The notes beneath the pieces were generated by a model. That model was not told where the DNA came from and did no database searches. It saw nothing but the letters and a program-made list of their open reading frames with translations. 64,000 bases of DNA from NCBI GenBank assembly GCA_016713105.1, contig JADJPS010000017.1:682001-746000 (forward strand). The letters are read 5' to 3'. This stretch comes from Devosia sp. (GTDB taxonomy: Bacteria; Pseudomonadota; Alphaproteobacteria; Rhizobiales; Devosiaceae). Positions 36,794 through 46,718 of this stretch are shown one piece after another (position 1 is the first letter of the stretch; every line of letters begins with the position of its first letter). Both the position numbers and the translations under genes were made by a program.

Positions 36794-39195
36794 AATTCAC
36801 GCTCGATTGGCTCAAAGAGCATCTCGATACCACTGCCTCGGCTGAGGAGGTCGGCAAGGCGCTGACCATGATCGGCCTCGAGGTCGAGGAGATCGTCGAT
36901 CCGGCCGAGCAGCTCCGGCCCTTCGTCGTCGCCCATGTCGTCGAGGCGAGGCCGCACCCCAATTCCGACCATCTCAATGTCTGCAAGGTCGATGCGGGTA
37001 CCGGCACGCTGATCGATGTGGTCTGCGGCGCTCCCAATGCCCGCACCGGCATGAGATCGGTGTTCGCCGCGCCCGGCACCTACATCCCGGGCAAGGGCTT
37101 CACGCTCAAGGCCGGCGTCGTCATTCGCGGCGAGAAGTCCGACGGCATGCTGTGTTCGGCCGCCGAGCTCGAGCTCAGCAACGACCATGAGGGCATCATC
37201 GAGCTGCCGGCCGATGTCCCCGTCGGCCTGCCCTATGTCGACTATGCCAGGCTGGGCGGCGCGGTGATCGACATCTCGATCACCCCCAATCGCGGCGACG
37301 CCACCGGCGTCTACGGCGTGGCGCGCGATCTCGCCGCCTTCGGCCTCGGCACGCTGAAGCCCACCGACATGTCGGCGGTCCCCTCCAGCGGCCCGAGCCC
37401 CATTGCGCCTTTGCCGCACCTGTTCGCGCCGGGCGAGCCCAAGGCCATCCGCAAGTTTGCCGGCCGCGTCTTCACCGGCATCAGGAACGGCCCGTCGCCC
37501 GACTGGCTGCAGCAGCGCCTGCGTGCCGTCGGCCTCCGCCCCATCAACACTGTCGTCGATATCACCAACCTCGTCTCGCTCGGCTGGGGCCGCCCGCTCC
37601 ACGCCTATGATGCCGACAAGCTCGTCGGCCAGCCGGTGCTCCGCAACGCCAGGGCCGGTGAGAGCTTCGACGCGCTCGACAACAAGCTCTATGCGCTCGA
37701 CGAGACCATGACCGTCATTGCCGACGACCAGGGTCCGCTCTGCCTCGGCGGCGTCATGGGCGGCATCCGCTCCGGCTGCACCGACGACACCACCACCGTG
37801 CTGATGGAATGCGCCAGCTGGGACCCCGATCTCATCGCCCAGACCGGCCGCAAGACCGGCATCGTCTCTGATGCCCGCTATCGCCTCGAGCGCTCCGTCG
37901 ATCCGGCCTTGACCGAACCCGGGCTCGAGCTCGCCACTCGCCTCGTTCTCGAACTCTGCGGCGGCGCGGCCATGGCGCCGGTGATCTCGGGCGAGGATGT
38001 CTTCCCGGGTACCGTCATCGACTTCCCGCTCGCCGAGGTCCGACGCCTGACCGGCCTCCGCTCCACTCCCGAGCAGATCGAGGCGATCCTCGGCCGGCTC
38101 GGCTTCGGGCTCGAGGGCTCGGGTGATCGTCGCCGCGTCAGTGTGCCCTCGTGGCGTCCCGATGTCACCATGAAGGCCGACCTCGCCGAGGAGGTGATGC
38201 GCATGGTCGGCGTTGACAACGTACCGGTGGAGCCGCTGCCACGGCTTGCCAATGTGGCACCTCGCATCCTGACGACGCTGCAGAACCGCCGCCGCCTCGC
38301 CCGTCGCGTGCTTGCCGCGCGCGGCCTCGACGAGGCAGTGACCTGGAGCTTCATCCATGCCGACGAAGCCAGCCGCTTCGGTGGCGGAGCGCCGGAGTTG
38401 AAGCTCGCCAACCCCATCGCATCGGAACTCACGGACATGCGACCTTCGCTGTTGCCGGGCCTGCTCGGCGCGGCGCAGCGCAACGCCAATCGCGGCTATG
38501 CCGATCTCAAGCTGTTCGAAGTGGGCCAGGTGTTCCTCTCTGTCACCCCCGATGGCCAGCGCACCCATGCCTCCGGGCTGCGGCTCGGCGGATCGCGGCA
38601 TTGGCAGGGTGCCGGCAAGGTCTCGGTGTTCGACGCCAAGGCCGACCTTGCCGCGCTGCTCGACGCCATGGGCCATGACATCGACAAGCTGCAACTCGTC
38701 GCAGAGCCGGCCGCCTGGAGCCATCCGGGGCGCGGCGGCCGCGTGCAACTGGGCCCCAAGCTGACCATCGGGTGGTTCGGCGAGGTGCACCCCAGCCTGT
38801 TGCAGCAGTACGACCTTGCCGGTCCGGTTGCCGCTTTCGAACTCGACCTCGACGCCATCCCCGAGCCGCGCCGGAAGCCGACCCGCTCCAAGCCGGCACT
38901 GAAGCTCTCGGGCCTGATGCCGCTCAGCCGCGACTTCGCGTTTGTCGTCGATCGCGATGTCGCTGCGGCCACGATCATCAAGGCGGCGCGCGGTGCCGAC
39001 AAGGCGCTGATCACCGGGGTCGAGGTCTTCGATCTGTTCGAGGGCAAGGGGGTCGGTGACGGACGCAAGTCCGTGGCCATCGCCGTCACCCTGCAGCCCA
39101 CCGACAAGACCCTGACCGATGAGGAGATCGACCGGGTGTCGACCGCCATCGTCGCGGCGGTGGGCAAGTCGACCGGCGGCGTGCTGCGGACCTGA
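36790..39195 (+). CDS. pheT: Phenylalanine-tRNA ligase beta subunit
   Basis: 801 aa. Order of domains: N-terminal MKFTLDWLKEHLDTT, tRNA-binding EMAP-like domain (about residues 39-150, HPNSDHLNVCKVD), B3/B4 editing domain, B5 domain, core domain, and C-terminal anticodon-binding FDX-ACB domain (LMPLSRDFAFVVDRDV). It is intact. The start at 36790 overlaps the preceding gene by ATGA. Confidence 0.97.
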   Translation: MKFTLDWLKEHLDTTASAEEVGKALTMIGLEVEEIVDPAEQLRPFVVAHVVEARPHPNSDHLNVCKVDAGTGTLIDVVCGAPNARTGMRSVFAAPGTYIPGKGFTLKAGVVIRGEKSDGMLCSAAELELSNDHEGIIELPADVPVGLPYVDYARLGGAVIDISITPNRGDATGVYGVARDLAAFGLGTLKPTDMSAVPSSGPSPIAPLPHLFAPGEPKAIRKFAGRVFTGIRNGPSPDWLQQRLRAVGLRPINTVVDITNLVSLGWGRPLHAYDADKLVGQPVLRNARAGESFDALDNKLYALDETMTVIADDQGPLCLGGVMGGIRSGCTDDTTTVLMECASWDPDLIAQTGRKTGIVSDARYRLERSVDPALTEPGLELATRLVLELCGGAAMAPVISGEDVFPGTVIDFPLAEVRRLTGLRSTPEQIEAILGRLGFGLEGSGDRRRVSVPSWRPDVTMKADLAEEVMRMVGVDNVPVEPLPRLANVAPRILTTLQNRRRLARRVLAARGLDEAVTWSFIHADEASRFGGGAPELKLANPIASELTDMRPSLLPGLLGAAQRNANRGYADLKLFEVGQVFLSVTPDGQRTHASGLRLGGSRHWQGAGKVSVFDAKADLAALLDAMGHDIDKLQLVAEPAAWSHPGRGGRVQLGPKLTIGWFGEVHPSLLQQYDLAGPVAAFELDLDAIPEPRRKPTRSKPALKLSGLMPLSRDFAFVVDRDVAAATIIKAARGADKALITGVEVFDLFEGKGVGDGRKSVAIAVTLQPTDKTLTDEEIDRVSTAIVAAVGKSTGGVLRT

Positions 39196-39202
39196 GGTCA
39201 CC

Positions 39203-40459
39203 ATGACGGTCCGCCGCGAGCCCGAGGCGAGCGAACCGAGCCGGGCCATTGCCGCAACGGCCCCAGGCGAGACGGTACTCCGTCGCGCCATCCTGGTGAC
39301 AGCGGTCGGCCTGAGCTGCCTGCTCGGCTACTTCACGACCTATCTGCTGCAGGTTCTGCTCATCCTGGTCGCCGGCTGGTTCCTGCTGCGCCGCCTGTCG
39401 CCCGCGGCCGACTTCGACACTGCGGCGCGACTGTTTCTCGTCGCCTTCCTGCTCCTTGCCGCCGGCGAGCTGGTGACCCTGCGCCACCCGGCCGACCTGC
39501 TGCCGCTGCTCAACTTCGCGACAATGTTGCTCTACGTGCCGCTGGCCATGTTGTTCCGGCGCGCCGCCGGCCCCTCAAACAGCCGCAAGACCGCGGACTT
39601 TGCACTGGCGGGCGCCGCCGTGGGGTTGCTGGTCTCGCTGTTCTTCACCCATGTGCTGCTCGAGCCTCGGGCGGGCGGGAATACCTTCTTCACCGATCCG
39701 ATCAGGCTCGCCAACACCGCACTGCTCGCCGGCTTCTTCGCCATGATCGGGGCGGCGGCCCATGGCGGCCAGCACCGCTACATCTACTTCCTGGGACCAC
39801 TGATGGGGCTGGTGGTGATCTTCTCGACCGGCACCCGTACCGGCCTGATAGCGTTTGCCGTGCTGCTCCTCGTTGCGGCTTTCATGCTGGTGCGTCGCAA
39901 GCTGCTGGCGCTGTCGCTCAGCCTGGGGCTCGCCTTGTTGTTCGGCGCCGTCGCCTGGCTCGGCGATATCGCCGGGGCGCGCGCAATTACGCTGTTCGAT
40001 ATTGCCGGTCGGTTAGCGGCAGGCGATCATCCGGCCGACCTCGGCACTGCCATCCGCTTCATCCTCTATCGTGCCGGGGGGCAGGCCTTCCTCGATGCCC
40101 CGCTCTTCGGACATGGCTGGAGCCGGTTGATGAGTTCGATCGTGCCCTATCTCGATGCCTTCGAGCAGTCGCATGCGGGCCTGCCACACCTGCACGACGA
40201 CGGCCTCAACTTCGCCGTCGCCAATGGCATGTTCGGGCTCGGCACCTACCTCGTCATGCTGGCCACCCCGCTCACCGCGTGTCTCGCCAGCCCGCGCGAC
40301 AGCCAGTACCACACCCGCCTCTATGGCTGCGGCCTGCTCACCGTCAGCTACTTCGTGCTGGGACTACCCGACACGATGCTGAGCTTCCCGCTCCACAACA
40401 CGCTCTATGTCGTGCTGACCGCCCTGCTGCTCAACTACTGTCGCGACGCACGCGCCTGA
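39203..40459 (+). CDS. O-antigen ligase/polymerase-like membrane protein
   Basis: 418 aa, about ten to twelve hydrophobic segments. The large loop and motif HLHDDGLNFAVANGMFGLG, preceded by FGHGWSRLMSS, match the Wzy_C/WaaL region in which a His is essential. It would join or polymerise lipid-linked oligosaccharide in the periplasm. The start is ATG 39203, seven bases after pheT. Its end overlaps the convergent YCII gene by 25 bases. Confidence 0.8.
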   Translation: MTVRREPEASEPSRAIAATAPGETVLRRAILVTAVGLSCLLGYFTTYLLQVLLILVAGWFLLRRLSPAADFDTAARLFLVAFLLLAAGELVTLRHPADLLPLLNFATMLLYVPLAMLFRRAAGPSNSRKTADFALAGAAVGLLVSLFFTHVLLEPRAGGNTFFTDPIRLANTALLAGFFAMIGAAAHGGQHRYIYFLGPLMGLVVIFSTGTRTGLIAFAVLLLVAAFMLVRRKLLALSLSLGLALLFGAVAWLGDIAGARAITLFDIAGRLAAGDHPADLGTAIRFILYRAGGQAFLDAPLFGHGWSRLMSSIVPYLDAFEQSHAGLPHLHDDGLNFAVANGMFGLGTYLVMLATPLTACLASPRDSQYHTRLYGCGLLTVSYFVLGLPDTMLSFPLHNTLYVVLTALLLNYCRDARA

Positions 40460-40858
40460 CGACAATATCGCGGCAGTGCCGCCCAGCGCCCCTGCTGCGC
40501 CTTCTGCCAGCCGACATCCAGCTCCGCCCGCACCTCGATCGCGCCGAAATCTGCCATCGGACCGCGCTGCGCGATCTCCAGCGCCTCGGCCATGTCGGCG
40601 GCCTCGATGATCAGAATGCCACCCAGCTGCTCCTTGGTCTCGATGAAGGGGACCGTCCGTCAGCGAGACCCTGCCCGAGCGGCGACGCACCACCACGGCC
40701 CCTGCCGCCTCCGCCAGCGCCAGGGCGCTGACATAGTGCCCGCTCTCGATCAGCGCGGCATCGGCATCGCGATTGTCGAGGTCGAACCGGGAGAGCTCCT
40801 CCGGGCTCAGCTGGCCGATTCGGTCGGCATCGATATGGAACAGGCAGACAAAGCGCAT
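40435..40858 (-). CDS. YCII-related (DGPF) family protein (frame broken by one extra base)
   Basis: About 140 aa when restored. The start MRFVCLFHIDADRIGQL and the YCII signature VSLTDGP are in one frame. FIETKEQLGGILIIEAADM and the tail are in another. Deleting one base of GGGG at 40648-40651 produces the family motif DGPFIETKE. These small dimeric proteins (PhnB/YciI-like) have no general assigned function; some partner with ECF sigma factors, but none is adjacent. Confidence 0.82.
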
Positions 40859-40916
40859 GATCTCACCTCATGTTGACGATCTGGTCGACCGGCACCATGT
40901 CAAATCGACAGCCCGG

Positions 40917-42569
40917 TCAGTACCGCGCGTCCTCGAGGCCGCAGAACGGATCTACCGGGCTGTGCCGGTTCCACGCGATATGCCCCAGCAGTGCCTCGAC
41001 CACGGCCCGCTGCATCGTCTCGGTGGTCGAGTAGGCGTTGATGTAGGTGGGCACCCGCGGCGCATCGTAGAGCATGTAGGGGTAGCCGAACGAGATCATC
41101 AGCGTCGGGATGTCGTGCCAGTGGCGCTGCATCGCCTTGCCGAAGTGCCCGGTGAGCCCCAGCCAGTCGAGGTAGATTCGCCCGCGTGTCAGCAGCGTCT
41201 CGTCGCCGAACAGATAGAGGATCAGGTCGAATGCCTCGGGCTTCACCATCGTGCCGGGGTCGTACATCGCCACCTCGAAGCCCCGTGCCGCGAGCAGTTC
41301 GGGCAGCCTGAACGGCAGCGGCTCGCGAAAGAACGGGAAGACGATTCCGCCCGACACCACCAGCACCCGCCTGTGCTTCGCGGGGTCGAGCGGCAGCAGC
41401 TGCTGGGTATCCTTGACCAGCGTCGGCGCCCGCCGCGCCACTGCATCGGCATAGGCGCGGGTCCCCGGACTTGCGGTCGCTCCGGCCTTCGCCGCCGGCC
41501 GATGCAGGCCCAGCGCAGCCTTGAGTGCCAGCTGGCGCAGCACCGCTTCGTCGATCCGCGCCGGCTCGAGCCGCCCGTCCGCGAGTGCCGCCTCGAGGTA
41601 TCCCAGGTCCCGGTCGGGATCGTCGGAGAACAGGATAATGTCGCACCCGGCGGCAATGATCTCTGGCAAGTGGACGCTGCGCTTCGACCAGGCGCCGAGC
41701 CCCGCCATGCCCGTCGCATCGGACACGATCAGTCCGTTGAAGCCCAGTTCGTGCCGCAACAGGTCCTCGTTGAGCAACCGGCTGATCGAGGCCGGGCGGA
41801 AGGCCTCGACCCCGGCTTCGGGATCGCCTTGCCTGACGAAGGCCGGCAAGGCAATGTGCGCCGACATCACCGACAGCACACCAGCCTTGATCGCCGCGCG
41901 GTACAGCCGCCCGAAAGTCCCCTCCCAATCCGCCATCGAGAGGGGGTTGATGGTTGTCACCAGGTGCTGGTCGCGATCATCGAAGCCCTCGCCCGGCCAG
42001 TGCTTGACCGCCGCGGCGATGCCGTGCTGCTGGAATACCCTGAGCTGTGTCAGCGCATGCCGCTCGATTGTCGCCACATCCGAGCCGAAACCGCGCGTTG
42101 CCACGATAGCGCTGCGGAATGCGGCGTTGATGTCGAGGACCGGGGTGAAGCTCCAGTTGATGCCGGCGGCCCGCGCTTCCTCGGCCATGATCCGACTGAC
42201 CTCGGCGGTCACCTCGGGATCGTCAATGGCCGCCAGCGCCAGCGGATTGGGCATCTCCACCCCGAACGGCAGGCTCATGCGGCTGCCCTCGAGGTCGGCC
42301 GAAACCAGCAGCGGCGTCGGTACTGCCGCGTTGAGCGTGGCCACCAGAGCCCGCTCGTCATGGGCATCACCTCCCATGTGCCGGGTAATGCCGCCTGGCC
42401 GGAAGGCCTTGATCCGCTCGACATCGGCGGGATCGTGCCCCGCCGAGCGCAGGTTGAACAGCTGCCGCAGCTTCTCGTCCGGCGTCAGCGCCGCAAGGCG
42501 CTGGCGCACCCAGTCGAGCGCGGCAGCGTCGAGGTGGAAGGGGGCTTGCGCGAGCTGCTCGTAGATCAT
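40917..42569 (-). CDS. Glycoside hydrolase family 3 protein (beta-N-acetylhexosaminidase-like)
   Basis: 550 aa. The N-terminal TIM-barrel has VKHWPGEGFDDRDQHLV, close to the NagZ KHFPG..DSH motif, and the nucleophile is probably the Asp in IVSDATGMAGLG. A C-terminal domain (LVVSGGIVFPFFREPLPF) is longer than in simple NagZ. No signal peptide is evident, so it may be cytoplasmic. It could remove GlcNAc from muropeptides or imported oligosaccharides. Start chosen at ATG 42569. Confidence 0.85.
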   Translation of the reverse strand: MIYEQLAQAPFHLDAAALDWVRQRLAALTPDEKLRQLFNLRSAGHDPADVERIKAFRPGGITRHMGGDAHDERALVATLNAAVPTPLLVSADLEGSRMSLPFGVEMPNPLALAAIDDPEVTAEVSRIMAEEARAAGINWSFTPVLDINAAFRSAIVATRGFGSDVATIERHALTQLRVFQQHGIAAAVKHWPGEGFDDRDQHLVTTINPLSMADWEGTFGRLYRAAIKAGVLSVMSAHIALPAFVRQGDPEAGVEAFRPASISRLLNEDLLRHELGFNGLIVSDATGMAGLGAWSKRSVHLPEIIAAGCDIILFSDDPDRDLGYLEAALADGRLEPARIDEAVLRQLALKAALGLHRPAAKAGATASPGTRAYADAVARRAPTLVKDTQQLLPLDPAKHRRVLVVSGGIVFPFFREPLPFRLPELLAARGFEVAMYDPGTMVKPEAFDLILYLFGDETLLTRGRIYLDWLGLTGHFGKAMQRHWHDIPTLMISFGYPYMLYDAPRVPTYINAYSTTETMQRAVVEALLGHIAWNRHSPVDPFCGLEDARY

Positions 42570-42629
42570 GCGGGTCTCCGGTTCGTGGGCGCCACTATGC
42601 CCGATCCGTTCTGGAAATCCCGCTGCAAA

Positions 42630-42894
42630 TCATGCCGCGAGCCGGTCCAACCACTTGATCAGTTGCACCCGCGATCGCCCGGCACCGACCTTGAAGCCGG
42701 CCGGTACGCCGTCGAACACAATCAGCGTCGGCATGGCGCGCACATCGAAGGCCTCCATCGTTGAGTACCGATGGACGCTATTGGTCGACCGCAGACAAAG
42801 CCATGACCTCGCGCTCGCGTGGATGGCCCAGAGACAAGAACGCCGCCGGGATGTCCCAGCGGCGCTTCGAAGCAGTGGCGAGTGTCGCGCCCGC
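42630..42894 (-). pseudogene. Thioredoxin-fold remnant downstream of trxA
   Basis: The last 42 codons (42758-42630) read MEAFDVRAMPTLIVFDGVP and end IKWLDRLAA, clearly the C-terminal half of a thioredoxin (VRAMPT with cis-Pro). Upstream, another frame reads REVMALSAVD, and joining the two needs one base removed at 42783-42784. No CxxC motif or start codon was found for the N-terminal half. It is either a decayed duplicate of trxA or a divergent thioredoxin-like gene with sequence errors. Confidence 0.5.
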
Positions 42895-43218
42895 TCAGGC
42901 GGCGTGGCTCTCGAGCCACTTGGCGAGGCCGGCCTTCGGGGTGCCGGCGCCGATCTTCATGTCGGCAGCCTCGCCGCCCTTGAACAGGATCATCGTCGGA
43001 ATCGAGCGTACGCCGTACTTGACGGTGGTGTTCGGGTTCTCGTCGACGTTCAGCTTGACGATCTTCACCTTGCCCTTGAGTTCGGTGGAGAGTTCTTCGA
43101 GCACCGGCGAGATGGCGCGACACGGGCCACACCACTCGGCCCAGAAATCGACGAGCACAGGCTCCTTGGAGGACAGGACTTCCTCGCCAAAGTTGGCGTC
43201 GGAAACGTGGGTTGTCAT
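42895..43218 (-). CDS. trxA: Thioredoxin
   Basis: 107 aa, standard length. Active site WCGPCRAISP, cis-proline in VRSIPTMILF, complete C-terminus KWLESHAA. The start at 43218 is chosen from family length; ATG 43263 would add 15 unrelated residues. It is the general cytoplasmic disulfide reductase. It lies 80 bases downstream of addA, the usual order in this group. Confidence 0.97.
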   Translation of the reverse strand: MTTHVSDANFGEEVLSSKEPVLVDFWAEWCGPCRAISPVLEELSTELKGKVKIVKLNVDENPNTTVKYGVRSIPTMILFKGGEAADMKIGAGTPKAGLAKWLESHAA

Positions 43219-43298
43219 TGAGGTTTGCCTTTTGGGTTGAAAGCGGCGGTCTGTTTGATACAAAAGCTAGGTAGAGTCCAGAGTGAGTTCAACGAACG

Positions 43299-46200
43299 TC
43301 ACCGGATGGTGAACCCCCGCGCCGCTTCCGCCAAAGCAGCGTCAGGCAATTTTAGCAGCGATTCCAGGCTAGTCCACAAAATAGCGGTTTCGATCCGCTG
43401 GCCGGGGAAAACCTGCCGTGCAGCAAACGCATAGAGCGCCAGCTGGGCGAGGTAGGCCGGCCTCACCTGTTCCGGCACCAGGGCGGGCGCCGCGTCCGAC
43501 TTGAAGTCGACAATCAGCACGCCCTCCGGGGCCATCACGACGCGGTCGAGGCGTCCCGCCAGCGTCACCGGCTGGCCATGGCGCAGTGCCTCGACGAGAA
43601 ACGGCACCTCGGCCCGGCTCTGCGGGCCGAACAGCGGCGCAAGCTCGGGCCTCGAGAGGATCGACAGCGCCTTGCCGGCCAGCACCGGGTGCTGGTCCGG
43701 GGCGCCGGGCAGCAGCACCTCGAGCGCCCGCGCCGCGACCTGCCGCCGATCCTCCTCGGCGACGCGGCCCAGGTGCTGCAGCAGCGCGTGCAACGCCGTG
43801 CCCGTCTGCCGCGCGGTCTCCGGATCGAGGCTCTGTTCGACGCGGCTGGCGAGCGCCAGTCCCGGATCGGCATGCTCGCGCAGCGTCGAGGGCCGGATGA
43901 TCTGACGCGGTCGGTGCGGCGGCAGCGGCGGCAATTCGAGGCCGGCGGGACGCGTCAGCGCTTCAGCCGCGCCTTGCTGCAATGGCGTCGGTGCCGGCCG
44001 CCGCGCCGGATAGCAGATCGCCGTTACTTCGCCGCCGGCGTCGCTCACCGTCTCGCTCGATGGCGCAAGTCCCTGCGCCACCGCCTCGTACCACGAACCC
44101 TCGGCTCTGCCCTGCTTGGTCAGGTATCCAGTGACGTAGAGTTCGTCCTCGGCCCGTGTCATCGCCACATAGAGCTTGCGCCAGTACTCGGCCTGCTGTG
44201 CCGCCTCCGCCGCCTGCCGGTGTTCGAGGGTCGCCGGCACGTGCGCAGCGAGCGAACCGGCATGCACGAAGAGCGGCGGCTCGGCCCTGAGATAGACCGA
44301 GCGCCGGTCGCGCCCTTTTTCCGTGCTCGCCGCATCTGCGAGAATGACGATCGGCGCCTCGAGACCCTTGGCGCCATGCACCGTCATCACCCTGACCCCG
44401 GCACCGCCTTCCGCCAGCTCGCGCTTGATCGTCACCTCGCGCCCCCGAAGTTCGGCGAGAAAGCCCAGCAGCGAGGGTTGCTCCGACTGCTCGTAGTGCA
44501 GCGCCAGGTCGAGGAACTCCGCCACCACGTCGTCGATCTCGCTGCCGAACCGACCGCGCATCCGCCTGAGCCCGCCGCCGGCATAGAGCACGTCGGCGAA
44601 CAGGTTGAACGGCCGCTCGAAGTCGAGCCGGTTGCGCCAGGCCCTGAGCTGGGTCGAGGCTGCCTGCACCGAAGCGATTTCCGCCCGCTCCAGCGCCCGC
44701 CACAGCCATTCGCCCTTTGGCCGCCCGTAGGCCACAGCCGCCAGGTCGTCCTCGCTGACCTCGAACAGCGGCGAGCGCAGCAGCGCCGCCAGTTGCAGGT
44801 CGTCTGCCGGGTTGCTCAGCACATCGCCGAGCGCCATCAGGTCGAGCACTCCGATGTGGCTGGTGACGGCCAGCCGGTCGGCCCCCGGTGTCGGGATGCC
44901 GGCCCGGATCAGCGCGCGGATGATCTCGTGGAACAGCACGCTCCGCACCTGGACCAGGATCAGCACGTCGTCCGCCACAACCGCCCGCCCGCGCGGACCG
45001 AGCGGGCGCCGCATCTCGATCCACTGCCGGATCTCGCGCGCGATGCGTTCAGCGAGGCGCCGCTGCGCGCTCTGCGTCACAACGGCCGGCGGCTCGGTGG
45101 GCCAGTTCTCGGCATCGGACTCCTCGGCCAGCTCCCGGGTCGGCGGCCACAGCGTCACTGTTCCGCCCGGCTCGGCCCGCGCCGAGCGGTGTACCATGCC
45201 GTCCTCCTCGAGCGCCCCGGCCCTGAGGTCGGCGCGACCGAACACCTGGTCCACCGCCTCGAGGATGTTGGGGAGAGTGCGGAAGCTGTGCTGCAACGGC
45301 ACGTGCCTGACTTCGAAATGCGCGGCTCGGGCGCTGAACGCGAATCTCCGGCCGGCATCGACGAAGATTTCGGGCTGGGCGCCCTGGAACGAGAAGATCG
45401 ACTGCTTCTGGTCGCCCACGGCGAACAGTGTCCGTGGCCGGTCCGCAGCGCTGTCGCCGAAGAAGAAATCGTCGATCAGGGCCCCGATCACCCGCCACTG
45501 CTCGGGGTTGGTGTCCTGCCCCTCGTCGACGAGAATGTGTGACAGACCCGCGTCGAGCTTGTAGCGCACCCAGCTGCCGCGCGCCTCGTCGTTGAGCAGG
45601 CGCGCCAGGCTCTCGATCAGGTCGTCGAAGTCGAGCAGCGAGCGGGCCCGCTTGGCCCTCTCGTAGTGCCCGGCGATCGCGCCGACAATCTCGAGCAGGG
45701 CCTCGCTGCGCGCCACCAGTTCGGCCGCGACCAGATCGCGACTGAGCGATTCGAGCCGTGCCGCTTCGTCGGCGAGTCGTTCGGCGACATCAGGAACGAA
45801 CGCTGCCACCGACTTCTTCAGGAGCCGCTGCCGCGCCGTTCCCTCCTGGGTGAGGTAGGCGTCCAGCAGCGCCGCGGCCTCCGGTCGCTCCGGCGCGATG
45901 CGACCCAGCTTGTCGACGAAGTCGTTGCCGTCCGGATCGGGCCGGACATGCGAAAAGATCGCTGCATGATCCGACCGGCTCAGGCCGTAGCCGCGGCTGA
46001 TCTCCTCGTAGACGGCCTCGATCGTGCCAACCGGCCCGATCGCCCGGCGCAGGTCCCGGCGGGCCCGCTCCGGCGCCGCAAGCACCCGGCGCAGCGTCCG
46101 CTGCTGGTTCAGCGCCTCGGTGATCGCCATTTCGATCTGGAAGTCGCTCATCAGTCCGAACAGCGTCTCGACCGCGTGCGCGGCGCCGCTGCCGCGCAGC

Positions 46201-46718
46201 CCGGCCGCGATGACGCTCTCCCGTGCGGCGAGCAGCATGCCGTCACGCTCGTGCTCCTCGAGGACGGTGAAGTCGAACGGCACTCCTGCCTCGCCCGGAA
46301 AGCGGTGCAGCACGCTCTCGCAGAAGGCGTGGATGGTCTGGATCCTGAGGCCACCCGGCGTCTCGAGCGCATGGGCGAACAGCGACCGTGCGCGCAGTTG
46401 CATGGCCGGCGTGGGCGCCACGCCGCCGAGAGCGACGAGGTCGGCAACCAGTCTCGCCTCGTCGGCGAGCGCCCATTGCCCCAGCCGCTGTGCCACCCGG
46501 CCGCGCATCTCTGCCGCCGCCGCCTTGGTGTAGGTGAGGCACAGGATTTCCTCCGGTCGCGCGCCGCCGAGCAGCAGCCGCAGTACCCGGGCGGTCAGCA
46601 CGTAGGTCTTGCCCGATCCGGCATTGGCCCGCACCCAGACCGATCGACCGGGATCGGAGGCCGCGCGCTGGTTGGCGATGATCGCGTCCGGCATGGGGTT
46701 GAGCAGGCGCCGGCTCAT
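43299..46718 (-). CDS. addA: Double-strand break repair helicase-nuclease AddA
   Basis: 1139 aa from ATG 46718, which overlaps the addB stop (ATGA). UvrD-type helicase: Walker A RANAGSGKTYVL, motif Ia CLTYTKAAAAEM, Walker B/II HILVDEGQDTNPEQW, motif III GDQKQSIFSFQGA, motif VI MTRAEDELYV. The C-terminal RecB-like nuclease has VLIVDFKSD. With AddB it processes broken ends to load RecA. Confidence 0.96.
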   Translation of the reverse strand: MSRRLLNPMPDAIIANQRAASDPGRSVWVRANAGSGKTYVLTARVLRLLLGGARPEEILCLTYTKAAAAEMRGRVAQRLGQWALADEARLVADLVALGGVAPTPAMQLRARSLFAHALETPGGLRIQTIHAFCESVLHRFPGEAGVPFDFTVLEEHERDGMLLAARESVIAAGLRGSGAAHAVETLFGLMSDFQIEMAITEALNQQRTLRRVLAAPERARRDLRRAIGPVGTIEAVYEEISRGYGLSRSDHAAIFSHVRPDPDGNDFVDKLGRIAPERPEAAALLDAYLTQEGTARQRLLKKSVAAFVPDVAERLADEAARLESLSRDLVAAELVARSEALLEIVGAIAGHYERAKRARSLLDFDDLIESLARLLNDEARGSWVRYKLDAGLSHILVDEGQDTNPEQWRVIGALIDDFFFGDSAADRPRTLFAVGDQKQSIFSFQGAQPEIFVDAGRRFAFSARAAHFEVRHVPLQHSFRTLPNILEAVDQVFGRADLRAGALEEDGMVHRSARAEPGGTVTLWPPTRELAEESDAENWPTEPPAVVTQSAQRRLAERIAREIRQWIEMRRPLGPRGRAVVADDVLILVQVRSVLFHEIIRALIRAGIPTPGADRLAVTSHIGVLDLMALGDVLSNPADDLQLAALLRSPLFEVSEDDLAAVAYGRPKGEWLWRALERAEIASVQAASTQLRAWRNRLDFERPFNLFADVLYAGGGLRRMRGRFGSEIDDVVAEFLDLALHYEQSEQPSLLGFLAELRGREVTIKRELAEGGAGVRVMTVHGAKGLEAPIVILADAASTEKGRDRRSVYLRAEPPLFVHAGSLAAHVPATLEHRQAAEAAQQAEYWRKLYVAMTRAEDELYVTGYLTKQGRAEGSWYEAVAQGLAPSSETVSDAGGEVTAICYPARRPAPTPLQQGAAEALTRPAGLELPPLPPHRPRQIIRPSTLREHADPGLALASRVEQSLDPETARQTGTALHALLQHLGRVAEEDRRQVAARALEVLLPGAPDQHPVLAGKALSILSRPELAPLFGPQSRAEVPFLVEALRHGQPVTLAGRLDRVVMAPEGVLIVDFKSDAAPALVPEQVRPAYLAQLALYAFAARQVFPGQRIETAILWTSLESLLKLPDAALAEAARGFTIR

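Noticed and set aside
36622..39291. 889-aa minus-strand open frame opposite pheT
   Set aside because: Pure shadow of pheT, rich in His, Asp and Gly with no domain.
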